In this document: in pieces, positions 34,926 to 43,594 of the stretch | How the letters are laid out: each line of letters starts with the position of its first letter | Position numbering within the stretch: the stretch's first letter is position 1 | Source of the DNA: Nesterenkonia sp. Act20 | GTDB taxonomy: Bacteria; Actinomycetota; Actinomycetes; Actinomycetales; Micrococcaceae | Direction: 5' to 3' | NCBI RefSeq assembly: GCF_019173455.1 | Contig: NZ_JADPQH010000001.1 | Span: 992,001-1,056,000 of the forward strand | DNA length: 64,000 bases | Notes under the pieces: generated by a model | Told to the model about the DNA's origin: nothing | Databases searched by the model: none | The model's input: the letters and a program-made list of their open reading frames with translations, nothing else | Program-made: the position numbers and the translations under genes

Positions 34926-34996
34926 AGGACCCCTCAGCGTGCACTGAGTTCTCAATGGGAGGATGCATGCCCGTAAGAGGACCGGCTTACGGGCAT
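34926..34996 (-). repeat. GTGCCCGTAAGCCGG repeat, inverted copy
   Basis: ATGCCCGTAAG (34967-34977) and CTTACGGGCAT (34986-34996) form a perfect 11-bp hairpin whose minus-strand reading gives TGCCCGTAAGCCGGTCC. CCCCTCAGCGTGCAC follows at 34929-34943 on the plus strand. It is the only copy of the dispersed family (see 37556, 38560, 38611, 42308) in this orientation and lies just downstream of the chromate transporter stop. Confidence 0.65.
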
Positions 34997-35075
34997 CGGC
35001 GCGACCTTCGGCCCTGTGAACAGATCACTACGTCCCGTGTGACTCTCAGGTATGGATCCACTCGGTGGGAACGTT

Positions 35076-36308
35076 CTAGAGGATGATCCATCCCAGTAGG
35101 CCAGCTGCCAGGACGACCGCCCAGGCTGGGGTCTTCCAGCTATTGAGAGCGACGAACGCCGCGACAGCCAGGAGAAGGGCGTTCAGCCCGACGTCGAGGA
35201 CCCCAGCGGTGAAGACCGGGTCATACAAAGCCGCCGCGAGCACCCCGACGACACCGGCGTTGACCCCCAGCAGCGCCTTGCGGGCGTGCCTGTTGCTGCG
35301 CAGGGTCTCCCAAAACGGAAGAGCCCCGATCACCAACAGGGCAGCGGGTAGAAAGATCGCGACCGTGGCGATCAGTGCGCCACTGACCCCGGTGGGCCCC
35401 TCGGTCGTGGAAGCACCCAAGAACCCGGCGAAGGTGAACAGCGGCCCCGGCACGGCCTGGGCCGCGCCGTATCCCGCCAGGAATGTCTCTGCCGGGACCA
35501 GTCCATCGGTTTCGGCCTGAAGCAGCGGAAGCACGACGTGTCCACCACCGAATACTAGAGAGCCTGCTCGGTAAAACAGATCAGTCAGCGTCGCGTAGCC
35601 ATTGCTTGTCAGAGACGCCACCACCGGCAGCGCGGCCAACAGCAGCCCGAACAGACCGAGGGAGAGACCGGCAGCCCGTTTCGATACTCGGACTGTGAAC
35701 GCATCCTCTGGTTTCGGCTGATCGGAGTCTGGCTTCAGCCAGACCAGGCCGATGACACCCGCGACGGCGATCGCGAGGACCAGCATGAACGGACTCGGGA
35801 GCAGCAGAACCACGATCATGGCCATAGCGGCGATGGAGGCCCTGGGGGCATCTGGTGTCAAGGTTCTGGCCATCCCGAGGACTGCGTGAGCGACCACCGC
35901 AACCGCTGCGGCCTTCAGTCCATGAACCCACCCGGCCTCAGAGAGATCGCCCACGGTGCTGATGCCGTAGGCGAAGGCGACGAGCAACACGACGGAGGGC
36001 ATGGTGAACGCGAACCACGCGGCGAACATGCCCAGATACCCGGCTCGCTGAAGTCCCAGCGCCATGCCTACCTGGGAGGACGCCGGACCGGGCAGGAACT
36101 GGCACAGCGCGACCAGGTCCGCGTAGGCCTTCTCGCTCAACCATTTACGCCGCTCCACGAACGCTTCCCGGAAGTAGCCCAAGTGTGCGACGGGCCCACC
36201 GAAGCTGGTCAGCCCCAGGCGAAGGAAGACGACGAAGACCTCCCACGGATTGCCGGGGAGTGTGCGGTTAGGGGCTGGCTGCGGCGCTGCGGTAGTCACG
36301 ACGTTCAT
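35076..36308 (-). CDS. chrA: Chromate transporter, long-chain ChrA
   Basis: 410 residues of the CHR family, with two homologous halves. The N-terminal half begins FLRLGLTSFGGPVAHLGYFR with QFLPGPASSQVGMALG; the C-terminal half has LTDLFYRAGSLVFGGGHVVL and AAQAVPGPLFTFAGFLG. Both halves keep the G-G-P and P-G-P motifs, so it is a full-length efflux pump for chromate. ATG 36308 is preferred over the TTG at 36317. Divergent from the ArsR-ArsC fusion with 38 bp between the starts, implying shared control. Confidence 0.94.
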   Translation of the reverse strand: MNVVTTAAPQPAPNRTLPGNPWEVFVVFLRLGLTSFGGPVAHLGYFREAFVERRKWLSEKAYADLVALCQFLPGPASSQVGMALGLQRAGYLGMFAAWFAFTMPSVVLLVAFAYGISTVGDLSEAGWVHGLKAAAVAVVAHAVLGMARTLTPDAPRASIAAMAMIVVLLLPSPFMLVLAIAVAGVIGLVWLKPDSDQPKPEDAFTVRVSKRAAGLSLGLFGLLLAALPVVASLTSNGYATLTDLFYRAGSLVFGGGHVVLPLLQAETDGLVPAETFLAGYGAAQAVPGPLFTFAGFLGASTTEGPTGVSGALIATVAIFLPAALLVIGALPFWETLRSNRHARKALLGVNAGVVGVLAAALYDPVFTAGVLDVGLNALLLAVAAFVALNSWKTPAWAVVLAAGLLGWIIL

Positions 36309-36346
36309 CTTGACCAAGGCTGGACGCTTCAGTCAATATTGCCTCA

Positions 36347-37087
36347 ATGAACATTGAGCAACCATCCCTGCGGGATGCATCGGGTGTGAGTCTGGGGCAC
36401 CGGGTCTCGCGACATGCTGCCCTGGCAGATCCGATGCGTCTGCGGATCACGGACCTGGTCATGGACTCGGATCTGTCCTCCTCAGAACTCCGCGAAGCTC
36501 TGGGGGTCTCTTCAAACCTGCTGGCTCATCATCTTGGGGTGCTTGAACGAGCAGGTGTGGTGGATCGGCTGCGCTCTGAAGGTGATCGACGGCGAAGCTA
36601 CGTGCGACTGAGGCCAGAGGTGCACAGAATGTTGTCCTGGGAACGCGTCCGCTCAGCAGGCGACTCTCCGGATTCGAGAGAGGTTGTCTTCATCTGTACG
36701 GGAAATTCTGCGCGGTCTCCGTTTGCCGCGGCCCTCTGGAACCGTGACAGGCAGCAAGGATCTAAGGGGGTGCGAGCCAGCTCAGCAGGGACTCACCCGG
36801 CACCGCAGGTGTCTGAGAAAGCGGTTGAGGTCGCCCAAAGCTTCGGCGTGGATCTCTCCGCACACACGCCAAGTCCTGTCGCAGCGGACCAGCCGGGGGT
36901 GGAGACGATCGTCTTGTGTGACCGCGCCTATGAAGAGCTTCCACCCGTGAGCAGGACAGGTGGTCGTCGTCATTGGGCTGTGCCCAATCCAGGACGATCC
37001 CAGTCTCAGGACGCCTATGAGCGGGTCTTTTGCGAGATCGCCGAGCGCATCGAACTTATCGCACACCGAACTGCATCGACTCATTGA
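36347..37087 (+). CDS. ArsR regulator - ArsC (LMW phosphatase) fusion
   Basis: 246 residues. The N-terminal ~95 form an ArsR/SmtB winged helix (RHAALADPMRLRITDLVMDSDLSSSELREALGV ... HHLGVLERAGVV). The C-terminal ~135 form a low-molecular-weight phosphatase-type arsenate reductase with the C-x5-R-S loop FICTGNSARSPFAAALW and a later VETIVLCDRAYEELPPV. It may couple sensing to arsenate reduction. The intergenic AATATTG/CTCAATG words next to the start could be its operator. No arsenite pump is on this fragment. Confidence 0.9.
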   Translation: MNIEQPSLRDASGVSLGHRVSRHAALADPMRLRITDLVMDSDLSSSELREALGVSSNLLAHHLGVLERAGVVDRLRSEGDRRRSYVRLRPEVHRMLSWERVRSAGDSPDSREVVFICTGNSARSPFAAALWNRDRQQGSKGVRASSAGTHPAPQVSEKAVEVAQSFGVDLSAHTPSPVAADQPGVETIVLCDRAYEELPPVSRTGGRRHWAVPNPGRSQSQDAYERVFCEIAERIELIAHRTASTH

Positions 37088-37107
37088 CCGAAAGGATGAG
37101 AGACAAC

Positions 37108-37476
37108 ATGACTGGAACCGACAGCGAGGATTTCCTGCGTCGAACAGCGCAGGCTCGTGCCCGCATCAGCGAGGTGTCAGCCGAGGACGCGCTTCGACCA
37201 GACCATGCGGATCAGATCCTGATGGATGTCCGCGGAGAGGACGAGTATGCCCAGGGACATTTGGCAGGGGCGGTGAATATCCCCCTGGATAAGTTCTCGG
37301 AGCGCGCTGAGACCGATCTGCCGGATAAGGGTGCTCCTGTGGTCTGTTACTGCAATGGTGGTAACCGAGGGGCTCTGGCTGCGGATGCGCTGCGGCAGAT
37401 GGGGTTCTCTAACGTCGTCAGCCTCGCCGGAGGCTTGAACGCGGTGCCTGAGCCACTGAAAAACCAGGATGGCTAG
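37108..37476 (+). CDS. Rhodanese-domain protein
   Basis: 122 residues from ATG 37108 (37096 also possible; AAAGGA upstream), 20 bp after the ArsR-ArsC gene. A single rhodanese domain is visible: QILMDVRGEDEYAQGHLAGAVNIP, the active-site loop CYCNGGNRG with its Cys, and FSNVVSLAGGLNAVPEPL. It would transfer sulfane sulfur; in metal-resistance operons such proteins are often thiol-related accessories. Confidence 0.88.
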   Translation: MTGTDSEDFLRRTAQARARISEVSAEDALRPDHADQILMDVRGEDEYAQGHLAGAVNIPLDKFSERAETDLPDKGAPVVCYCNGGNRGALAADALRQMGFSNVVSLAGGLNAVPEPLKNQDG

Positions 37477-37555
37477 CGAGAAGCGTCGCTGAGGGACGCC
37501 GTGGTGGGATCTCCGCTCTCGGTGATGCACGGTAGTTGTTCTTTGACGCTGCACA

Positions 37556-37585
37556 GTGCCCGTAAGCCGGTCCCCCGGCGTGCAT
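37556..37585 (+). repeat. GTGCCCGTAAGCCGG dispersed repeat
   Basis: GTGCCCGTAAGCCGGTCC then CCCGGCGTGCAT, one copy of the ~30-bp family, in the gene-free stretch 37477-37879. A GCCCGACTATCGGGC hairpin lies near 37621. Orientation is opposite to the copy at 34926-34996, so the chrA/ArsR/rhodanese block is bracketed by inverted copies. Confidence 0.65.
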
Positions 37586-37879
37586 CGAGTGCACAACTGG
37601 AGTATTTGAGCCCGAAAGACGCCCGACTATCGGGCAGTGGTAGCGATTCGCTCACAGGGCAATCCCTGGTCTCCGACCAACTGGAGTCTGTGACTCGCAG
37701 TGATGAGGGACGCTGGACTGACCGCCATGACTGTCCACACTGAAATCCCGGAGATTCCGCAGCCTCGCCTACGGTTTCGAGTCGAAGATTCGATCTGTTT
37801 ACACGCCCATCCAACAGTCGCAAAATTCGATGCCGATCTGTACCCTGACGAACTAACCCACCGGAGAGGACAATTCGGG

Positions 37880-38371
37880 ATGTCTCGATCAACGCGATTA
37901 GCTGTAGCAGCGCTCGTAGCCCTCCCTCTACTGGCGTCCTGCGGATCTGAACCGACTGAGGATCAAGAAAACCCAACTCCTTCGCCGGCCGATTCCGAAA
38001 CGCCGGGTACCCCGGACGCCGAAATGCCAACGTCACCGACGGTCTACACCGCCGACACCTCAGCCATAGGGGCAGAGATGGCTGTCGGTGGACGGCTCGC
38101 CCTGATTGAAGGGGTTTGCTATGGCGTTGAACCCACTGACGGTTCGGGCGTTCTCAGGCCAGTCGTCTTTCCTGAAGGTGTTGACGTGGAAGGTGACCAG
38201 GGAATCAGGACCCCGTCTGGACTGATCCGCATTGGTGAAGAGGTCTGGGGATCAGGGTTAGCTTCGGACGCATCGGACTCGTATGCGGTTGAAGCCGGGC
38301 TCCCGACTGAGTGTGCGGGCGATGACGATGACAGTGTGATTATTATGGCAAGATTCGACAGCCCCGAGTAA
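37880..38371 (+). CDS. Lipoprotein
   Basis: 163 residues from ATG 37880. The signal peptide ends with lipobox LPLLASC, followed by a Pro/Thr/Glu linker (TEDQENPTPSPADSETPGT) and a small beta-rich domain (MAVGGRLALIEGVCYGVEP ... GIRTPSGLIRIGEEVWGSG) with two Cys that may pair. Surface-anchored. No family recognised. The longer frame to 37700 has no start context. Confidence 0.72.
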   Translation: MSRSTRLAVAALVALPLLASCGSEPTEDQENPTPSPADSETPGTPDAEMPTSPTVYTADTSAIGAEMAVGGRLALIEGVCYGVEPTDGSGVLRPVVFPEGVDVEGDQGIRTPSGLIRIGEEVWGSGLASDASDSYAVEAGLPTECAGDDDDSVIIMARFDSPE

Positions 38372-39136
38372 GCCGAATCCCTGCGGCAGATCGGACCCCG
38401 CTGCCGAACATGTCGCACTCGACTGTGACTCCACGTTCAGAGGACCTAGCGACACAGCGTTCGAAGACGCCCATCGGGGTGACCGTAATTTTCTCCGCGT
38501 CGATCTCGGCGAAAGCGATGTAGCGGCACCCCTCCCGTCCATTGAAGGATCGCTATCGCTGCGCGCAAGCCGATCCCTCAGCGCGCATCGGGCCCTCGAC
38601 GGGAGTTCGAGTGCCCGCAAGCCGGACCCTCAGCGAGCACCAAATTAGGGGCTGCGACCCCAGGCCAGGGGTCGACTAAATCGTCAGCAGACCCAGGCTG
38701 TTCAAAAAAGACGCCTGGCGTTCAATAGAATCCTGGGAGAAGGGATTGATACTCCGGCTTCTGGGCGGCGCGGTGCTCACCGTGTTCACAGGACAACTAC
38801 CGTGGATAGCCCTTGGAGCATTCCTCGGCCCCGGTATCGGCTACAAGATGGGCCGACAACAGCACCACCAAGACGGCTCCGGTCCACACCCGCCAGAGAC
38901 GAATCTCGCGTCCCCTCGAGGCGAGACGCCCCGAGCGGCGCGCCAAACGATTCAGTGGGAGGGCTCTTCTCCGGGGAGCCCACCGGTTGCCATGGGTTCC
39001 ACGAGACACCGTTCAACTCCAGCGACGCGCCCCTCCAGGAGTGACCAGGGAGCAGTCGCAGCGTCTCGCTTGAATTCGAAACAACCAAACTATGGACAAA
39101 AGTCTCTAAAAGCATTTTCCCGTGCTAACTTTTGAC
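38372..39136. other. Gene-poor region with two tandem dispersed repeats
   Basis: 765 bp. Two copies of the GTGCCCGTAAGCCGG family lie here: a degenerate one at 38560-38588 (TGCGCGCAAGCCGATCCC) and a better one at 38611-38640 (GTGCCCGCAAGCCGGACCC then TCAGCGAGCAC). A plus-strand frame at 38746-39135 (TTG start) opens with a hydrophobic, membrane-like stretch (GGAVLTVFTGQLPWIALGAF) but becomes Ser/Thr/Arg low-complexity. It may be a decayed small gene and is not called. Confidence 0.5.
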
Positions 39137-40330
39137 ATGAACAAAGTGGACACGTGTCTGCATGGCGAATGGGGGCACATTGTGCTGAATGAAGCACGCA
39201 GACAACTCGCACTTGACTCACTCAATGTCCTCGACACTCCGCCCGATGAGCGCGTGGACCGAATCACGCGGATGGCCCAGCAGATCTTCAACGTGCCGAT
39301 GGTCAGCGTGAATCTCTTAGATCGAGAGCGCCAGTGGAGCAAATCCTCGGCCGGTTTCGATGCCCCAGAAGAGCCCCGCGAAGGCGCGTTCTGCGAAGTC
39401 ACCATCAACCAGAATAAGACTCTGGTCATCGAGGATCTCGAAGAAGACGAGAGATTCGCGTCCAGCCCTTATGTCACTGAGGCCCCGAATCTTCGCTTTT
39501 ACGCTGGACACCCCATTGAGGCCCCCGGCGGCGAACATGTAGGGGCCCTGTGCCTGATGGACACCAAGCCGCGACAGCTCGATGAGCATGAGCGCGACTT
39601 GCTGGAAGATCTTGCCCACTGGGTCCAGACCGAGCTGGCCCAGCAGCAGGAGCTCGACCACGCCGCTGTCATCCAGCGCGCGCTGACCCCTCGCGAACTG
39701 CCCCAGCCGGCCGGTTATACGGTGACGGCCGGCACCGTTCCCGCGGGCTGCGTCTCGGGCGACTTCCACGACGTGGTACTCCGAGAGGGTCGCCTGCGCG
39801 TCACCCTGGCTGATGTCATGGGCAAAGGCACCGGCGCTGGCATCATCGCCTCGGCAGTCCGGGCGTCCATGCGCACCACCCCTGGGCGTTCACTGCTCGC
39901 CACCGTCTCGGAGACTGACGCGCTTCTCGAGCAGGACGTCGGGGACTTGAACATGTTCGTCACCCTGTTCTGCGCCGACCTCGACACCGCATCCGGCCAC
40001 GTCAGCTATGTCGATGGTGGGCATAGCCTGAGTTTCATTCGCCGTGCCAACGGCAGCTGGGAGCATCTGAACTCCACCGGGCTGCCGCTGGCAATGGGCA
40101 TGGGTCAACCCCACGAGCTCGGCACCGCCCAGCTACACCCCGGTGATGCGCTCATGTGCTGCAGCGACGGAGTGTTGGACCTGTTCGACCTGGAGGACCC
40201 TTTCAGCCAGGCCGATGGACTCCTTGCCAAATACAGCGTCGACGGGGCCGTGCAGGAAACCCTACGACGTGCCCGAAAAACTCAGGCCCTCGACGATGTC
40301 ACTGTAGTCGTGGTCCGACGGGATTCTTGA
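39137..40330 (+). CDS. GAF - SpoIIE-type serine phosphatase
   Basis: About 397 residues. The N-terminal GAF domain (about 35-165: NVLDTPPDERVDRITRMAQQIFNVPMVSVNLLDRERQ ... LRFYAGHPIEAPGGEHVGALC) is followed by a PP2C/SpoIIE phosphatase with SGDFHDVV, LADVMGKGTGAGI, YVDGGHS, CSDGVLDLF and DDVTVVVVR, where the metal-binding Asp residues are present. Such enzymes usually act in sigma-factor/anti-sigma or stress signalling. The start is uncertain (ATG 39137 or GTG 39122; no clear ribosome site). Confidence 0.87.
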   Translation: MNKVDTCLHGEWGHIVLNEARRQLALDSLNVLDTPPDERVDRITRMAQQIFNVPMVSVNLLDRERQWSKSSAGFDAPEEPREGAFCEVTINQNKTLVIEDLEEDERFASSPYVTEAPNLRFYAGHPIEAPGGEHVGALCLMDTKPRQLDEHERDLLEDLAHWVQTELAQQQELDHAAVIQRALTPRELPQPAGYTVTAGTVPAGCVSGDFHDVVLREGRLRVTLADVMGKGTGAGIIASAVRASMRTTPGRSLLATVSETDALLEQDVGDLNMFVTLFCADLDTASGHVSYVDGGHSLSFIRRANGSWEHLNSTGLPLAMGMGQPHELGTAQLHPGDALMCCSDGVLDLFDLEDPFSQADGLLAKYSVDGAVQETLRRARKTQALDDVTVVVVRRDS

Positions 40331-40553
40331 GTCACCATCTGACCCCGTCCCTGATCACTGGCTCACGTGTCCAGGCTGCTTGACGTGGAGCCCCTGGAAG
40401 GTGAGTGACTCCTGAGGGGTCGGCACCTGAGGTGCTGCGTCGGAGACGTGCCCCTCTAGGGGAGGTCTCCGAGACGCCACTGTGCGAAACCCCCTCGCCG
40501 TCGACGCACTCGAGACGCGGTCCATCGGACATCTGCCTACGAGAGTCAGTGCC
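40331..40553. terminator. Hairpin-rich convergent intergenic region
   Basis: Between the phosphatase and the convergent membrane-protein gene, GGAGAC (40442-40447), CCCCT (40451-40455), AGGGG (40458-40462) and GTCTCC (40465-40470) form a two-part stem. A GCACCTGAGGTGC hairpin precedes it. Bidirectional termination is likely; no T-tract is obvious. Confidence 0.45.
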
Positions 40554-40766
40554 TCAACGCGGGCTGCGAACCGCCCGCTGCCGGACACCTTGAGAGGCAA
40601 CAGATGGAGAGCTGCGCAGCCGGTGAACGATCACCGACACAATAGTTGCCATGGTGAGTGTCGCCATCAGCAGCACACCCACCGCGAGCACATTCCATCC
40701 CACCCCGAAGGCAACGAATCCGGAGAGGGCAATCTGAGAGGCCTGGGTCATATCGGCTCCGTACAT
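40554..40766 (-). CDS. Small membrane protein after the glycosyltransferase
   Basis: 70 residues beginning directly after the glycosyltransferase stop (zero gap), so translation is likely coupled. One or two membrane helices (SGFVAFGVGWNVLAVGVLLM; TIVSVIVHRL) and a basic tail. It may be a subunit or stabiliser of the neighbouring membrane glycosyltransferase. Family unknown. Confidence 0.6.
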   Translation of the reverse strand: MYGADMTQASQIALSGFVAFGVGWNVLAVGVLLMATLTMATIVSVIVHRLRSSPSVASQGVRQRAVRSPR

Positions 40767-41828
40767 CTATACTCCGCCTTCTGTCATGCGGGGTGCGCCC
40801 AGGTGGGCCCACACCCCCTGTGAGGAATTCAGCTTCTGCCACACCGCACCGACGTAAGCGCTCTGCAGGATCAGGGCGTAGATCAGTTCAGGGAGCACGA
40901 GGGCGGCGAAGATGCGGTAGCGCCAGGGCTGGTCCCAGACGGTGACCACACGCTCGAGTGCGAAGATGCCACCGATCAGCAACCACGCGGGCTCCACCCA
41001 CACGAAACCATTGATGGCGTACGACGCCGTGGTCAGGACAACCAAGGTGCTCATCAATACGACCGAGAGAGCCAGCATGAACTGTTGGACGATGTAGCGC
41101 TGGGTCACGCGAGTCCAGCCCATCTCAGAGATGTTCTGAAGAGCTCCGAGGTACCACCGTCGCCGCTGCAGCCACAAGGTCGGCACATTGGGCATTGTCT
41201 CAGTCGTGCTCTGACACTCGGCGGGGGAACGCACCTGCCATCCGCACTCCCTCAGCGTCATCGTCAAACGCATGTCTTCGGTGATCGTCGCTTCGTCATA
41301 AATCGATCCGAATCGGGACTCCACGTCTTTCAATGCGGCCCATCTGATCAGCGCCGCGGTCCCCGACATGACGAATGTCTTGCCGGTGCGTTCAAGCTGC
41401 TCGGCGTACCGCACCCATTCGAGATATTGACACAGCTCCAAGTAGCCGGTGGGTCGGTCACCGTAGAACACTGCTCCCACCCCGCCCACGACAGGGTCCC
41501 TGAGCTCTTCCAATGCGCGCTCTATGAAGTCGGGGACGATCTGCGTATCAGCGTCCATGACCAACACGAATCCCTGGGGCTCCACGATTTCTAGGGCCTG
41601 ATTCAGAGCGCCGGCCTTTCGTGCAGTGTTGTCAACGGTCTCCATGACCTCCACGCCAAATGCTTCAGCAATCGCCACGGTGTGGTCGGTGGATTCGTCG
41701 GACACCACGAGAATCCGGTCAGGCTGGCGGGTCTGCGCGCGAAGCGAGGCGATCGTTCCTGGAAGTGCGCCGACTTCATTGTGGGCGGGGATCACAGCCG
41801 TGATTTTCGCCCGATCTTGTTCAGGCAT
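40767..41828 (-). CDS. Processive family 2 glycosyltransferase
   Basis: 353 residues. The GT-A catalytic domain shows VIPAHNEVGALPGTIASL, the DxD site VLVMDADTQIVPDF, the ED base in TITEDMRLTM and the LQRRRWYLG (Q-x-x-R-W) motif of processive synthases. Two to four C-terminal membrane helices (QFMLALSVVLMSTLVVLTT; LPELIYALILQSAY) place it in the membrane. It could make a surface polysaccharide (cellulose/hyaluronan/poly-GlcNAc synthase fold), though it is shorter than those enzymes. Substrate unknown. Confidence 0.88.
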   Translation of the reverse strand: MPEQDRAKITAVIPAHNEVGALPGTIASLRAQTRQPDRILVVSDESTDHTVAIAEAFGVEVMETVDNTARKAGALNQALEIVEPQGFVLVMDADTQIVPDFIERALEELRDPVVGGVGAVFYGDRPTGYLELCQYLEWVRYAEQLERTGKTFVMSGTAALIRWAALKDVESRFGSIYDEATITEDMRLTMTLRECGWQVRSPAECQSTTETMPNVPTLWLQRRRWYLGALQNISEMGWTRVTQRYIVQQFMLALSVVLMSTLVVLTTASYAINGFVWVEPAWLLIGGIFALERVVTVWDQPWRYRIFAALVLPELIYALILQSAYVGAVWQKLNSSQGVWAHLGAPRMTEGGV

Positions 41829-42443
41829 GACGGGGAACGGTCCTTAGTTTCAGTTCTCGGGTCCTACCGGTGCAAGGTGACCAACGAGAACGAGCCAGTA
41901 GTAAAAATTTGAAACAACTGATAGTTAGACTATCTAAATGCTTTGCAGAGTCAAGCGGGTATGATCCGAATCACATTCGTCTCGGTTTGCGGCGCGTGCC
42001 GTGAACTCCCCCGCCACGGCGGTGATGGGTCCCTTCCAAGTGGTCGCCCTCGCAGGAGACGCCCTGGGTCGATGCCAACAGCGAGTCCAACAGGACACCC
42101 GCGAGCATCGCGGCCGGTCTGGTGACCCGCTCTACGGGACTCGACGGACGCTGCGGCCATCCTGGGGACACTGAGTTAGATCTTTCGCCACCGGGACAAG
42201 ACCGCCCTTGCCGAGCAGACCTCCGTGACAATCAGCGACCGATGACCTTCTCAAGAGATCGAAGGGTACGGGGCATTCGAAAACAGTGCTGGACTGGGCG
42301 TGGGGCAGTGCCCGTAAGCCGGTCGCTCACCGTGCACTCCCCCACCCCAAAACCGGCCCATACAGATACTGGGCTCAGAGTGCACGTTTACCCCGAACGA
42401 TTTAAAGCACGATGAAGGTCCCCTATCTGCAACACTTGAGGGC
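41829..42443. other. Region upstream of the invertase
   Basis: 615 bp without a supported gene. The left part should contain the glycosyltransferase promoter in an AT-rich stretch (41895-41945). At 42308-42337 lies a copy of the dispersed repeat (GTGCCCGTAAGCCGGTCG then CTCACCGTGCAC), with AGTGCACGTTTACCCCG about 45 bp further on, 60 bp before the recombinase ATG. Confidence 0.5.
42308..42337 (+). repeat. GTGCCCGTAAGCCGG dispersed repeat
   Basis: The copy nearest to the Pin-type recombinase gene (107 bp before its start). Ends read GTGCCCG and CGTGCAC, an imperfect inverted pair, as in resolvase or invertase subsites. No direct evidence that the neighbouring enzyme acts on it. Confidence 0.6.
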
Positions 42444-43025
42444 ATGACTGGACTTAAAATTGGATACGCCCGCGTGTCGACCACCGGACAAGACCTCACT
42501 GCCCAACGCGAAGGCCTCATCAACCTCGGGGTCGACGCCGATCAGGTCTACGTCGACCACGGACTCACCGGCACCAACCGCACCCGACCCGGGCTCCGCG
42601 AAGCCCTCGCAGCCGTCCGCTCCGGCGACACCCTGGTCGTGACGAAGCTCGACCGCCTTGCTCGATCCCTGCCTGATGCTAGGAACATCGCCGATGAACT
42701 CACCACGAAGGGCGTGACTTTGAGTATCGGCGGCAGTCTCTATGATCCCAACGATGCGGTGGGCCGACTGCTCTTCAACGTCCTGGGCATGGTGGCGGAA
42801 TTCGAGGCCGACCTCATCCGGGCTCGAACTCGAGAGGGCATGGCGATTGCGAAATCGAAAGGGCGTCTGCGCGGGAAGCAGCCCAAGCTCTCCCCCTCGA
42901 AGCGGAAACACCTTCTCGCGACCCATAAAGCAGGAACGCATACCCAGTCTGAGCTAGCAGAGTTGTTCGATGTCTCCCGCGCGACCGTCTACCGGGAGCT
43001 CCAGCGGGCGCAGCCAGAGGCCTAA
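42444..43025 (+). CDS. Pin-type serine invertase/resolvase
   Basis: 193 residues. Small serine recombinase with the catalytic Ser in IGYARVSTTGQDLTAQ, KLDRLARSLPDARNI, the LLFNVLGMVAEFEADLIRARTREGM dimer helix and a C-terminal HTH (QSELAELFDVSRATVYREL). GAGGG precedes the ATG. It resembles transposon resolvases and DNA invertases such as Gin/Hin. No transposase is next to it, so the substrate is unknown; dispersed inverted repeats nearby are candidates. Confidence 0.92.
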   Translation: MTGLKIGYARVSTTGQDLTAQREGLINLGVDADQVYVDHGLTGTNRTRPGLREALAAVRSGDTLVVTKLDRLARSLPDARNIADELTTKGVTLSIGGSLYDPNDAVGRLLFNVLGMVAEFEADLIRARTREGMAIAKSKGRLRGKQPKLSPSKRKHLLATHKAGTHTQSELAELFDVSRATVYRELQRAQPEA

Positions 43026-43144
43026 GTTCCTCACCCACCCGACTGTGCCGTAATGGCGAGGAGCATCGATTTCGAGCTCCATGGCCGGCCAGCCACCCGC
43101 ATCCCTAGTTGTGAACCCGGAAAGTTCGAGGCGTGCCCAGTCAG

Positions 43145-43594
43145 CTACGCCGACACGGTCGCCAGCGAAGTTGCGGCGACCTTAGTGTCGGTCAACTGCG
43201 GAAGCAGTAGCGAAAGGGCTCGGTGAGCCAGATCGGCCTCGAGATACAGGTAGCTCTGGGGCGGATGGTTGATGCCTAGATCTTCGGCCAGACACAGAGG
43301 AGTCGAAGCCGTATATGCCATTTTCACTCGGATTCCAGTGCCTACGGAGTGCCCACGGTAATACTTCATGAGATCCCTGTAGGCGATCCCACCCACCTCT
43401 TTGAAAGCCCCCCAAAGCTCTCGTGGTGACTCTGACACTTGTTCCTCTACGCTGAAGACACCAACGACTCTTCGAACGGGGGCCGTGGCGTAGATCAACA
43501 CATGGGTGACATCTCCAGCGACAGGCCGCTTCCGGAACTCCACGCGCTTTTGCCCTGACAGGATCTGCTCTGCGTAAACGGGATGGATAGACAT
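43145..43594 (-). CDS. ASCH/PUA-like domain protein
   Basis: 149 residues from ATG 43594, which overlaps the stop of the upstream gene (TGATG) and so fixes the start; the in-frame extension to 43630 has only a TTG. The fold signature is ALMSIHPVYAEQILSGQKRVEFRKRP with THVLIYATAPVRRVVGVF, typical of ASCH (PUA-like, RNA-binding) proteins. ASCH proteins can hydrolyse modified nucleosides or bind RNA. Obligatory coupling to the PIN-GNAT gene suggests it is the second component of a two-gene system. Confidence 0.8.
   Translation of the reverse strand: MSIHPVYAEQILSGQKRVEFRKRPVAGDVTHVLIYATAPVRRVVGVFSVEEQVSESPRELWGAFKEVGGIAYRDLMKYYRGHSVGTGIRVKMAYTASTPLCLAEDLGINHPPQSYLYLEADLAHRALSLLLPQLTDTKVAATSLATVSA

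Noticed and set aside
38746-39135. Membrane-like small gene
   Set aside because: TTG start touching its ribosome site and low-complexity second half; not called.
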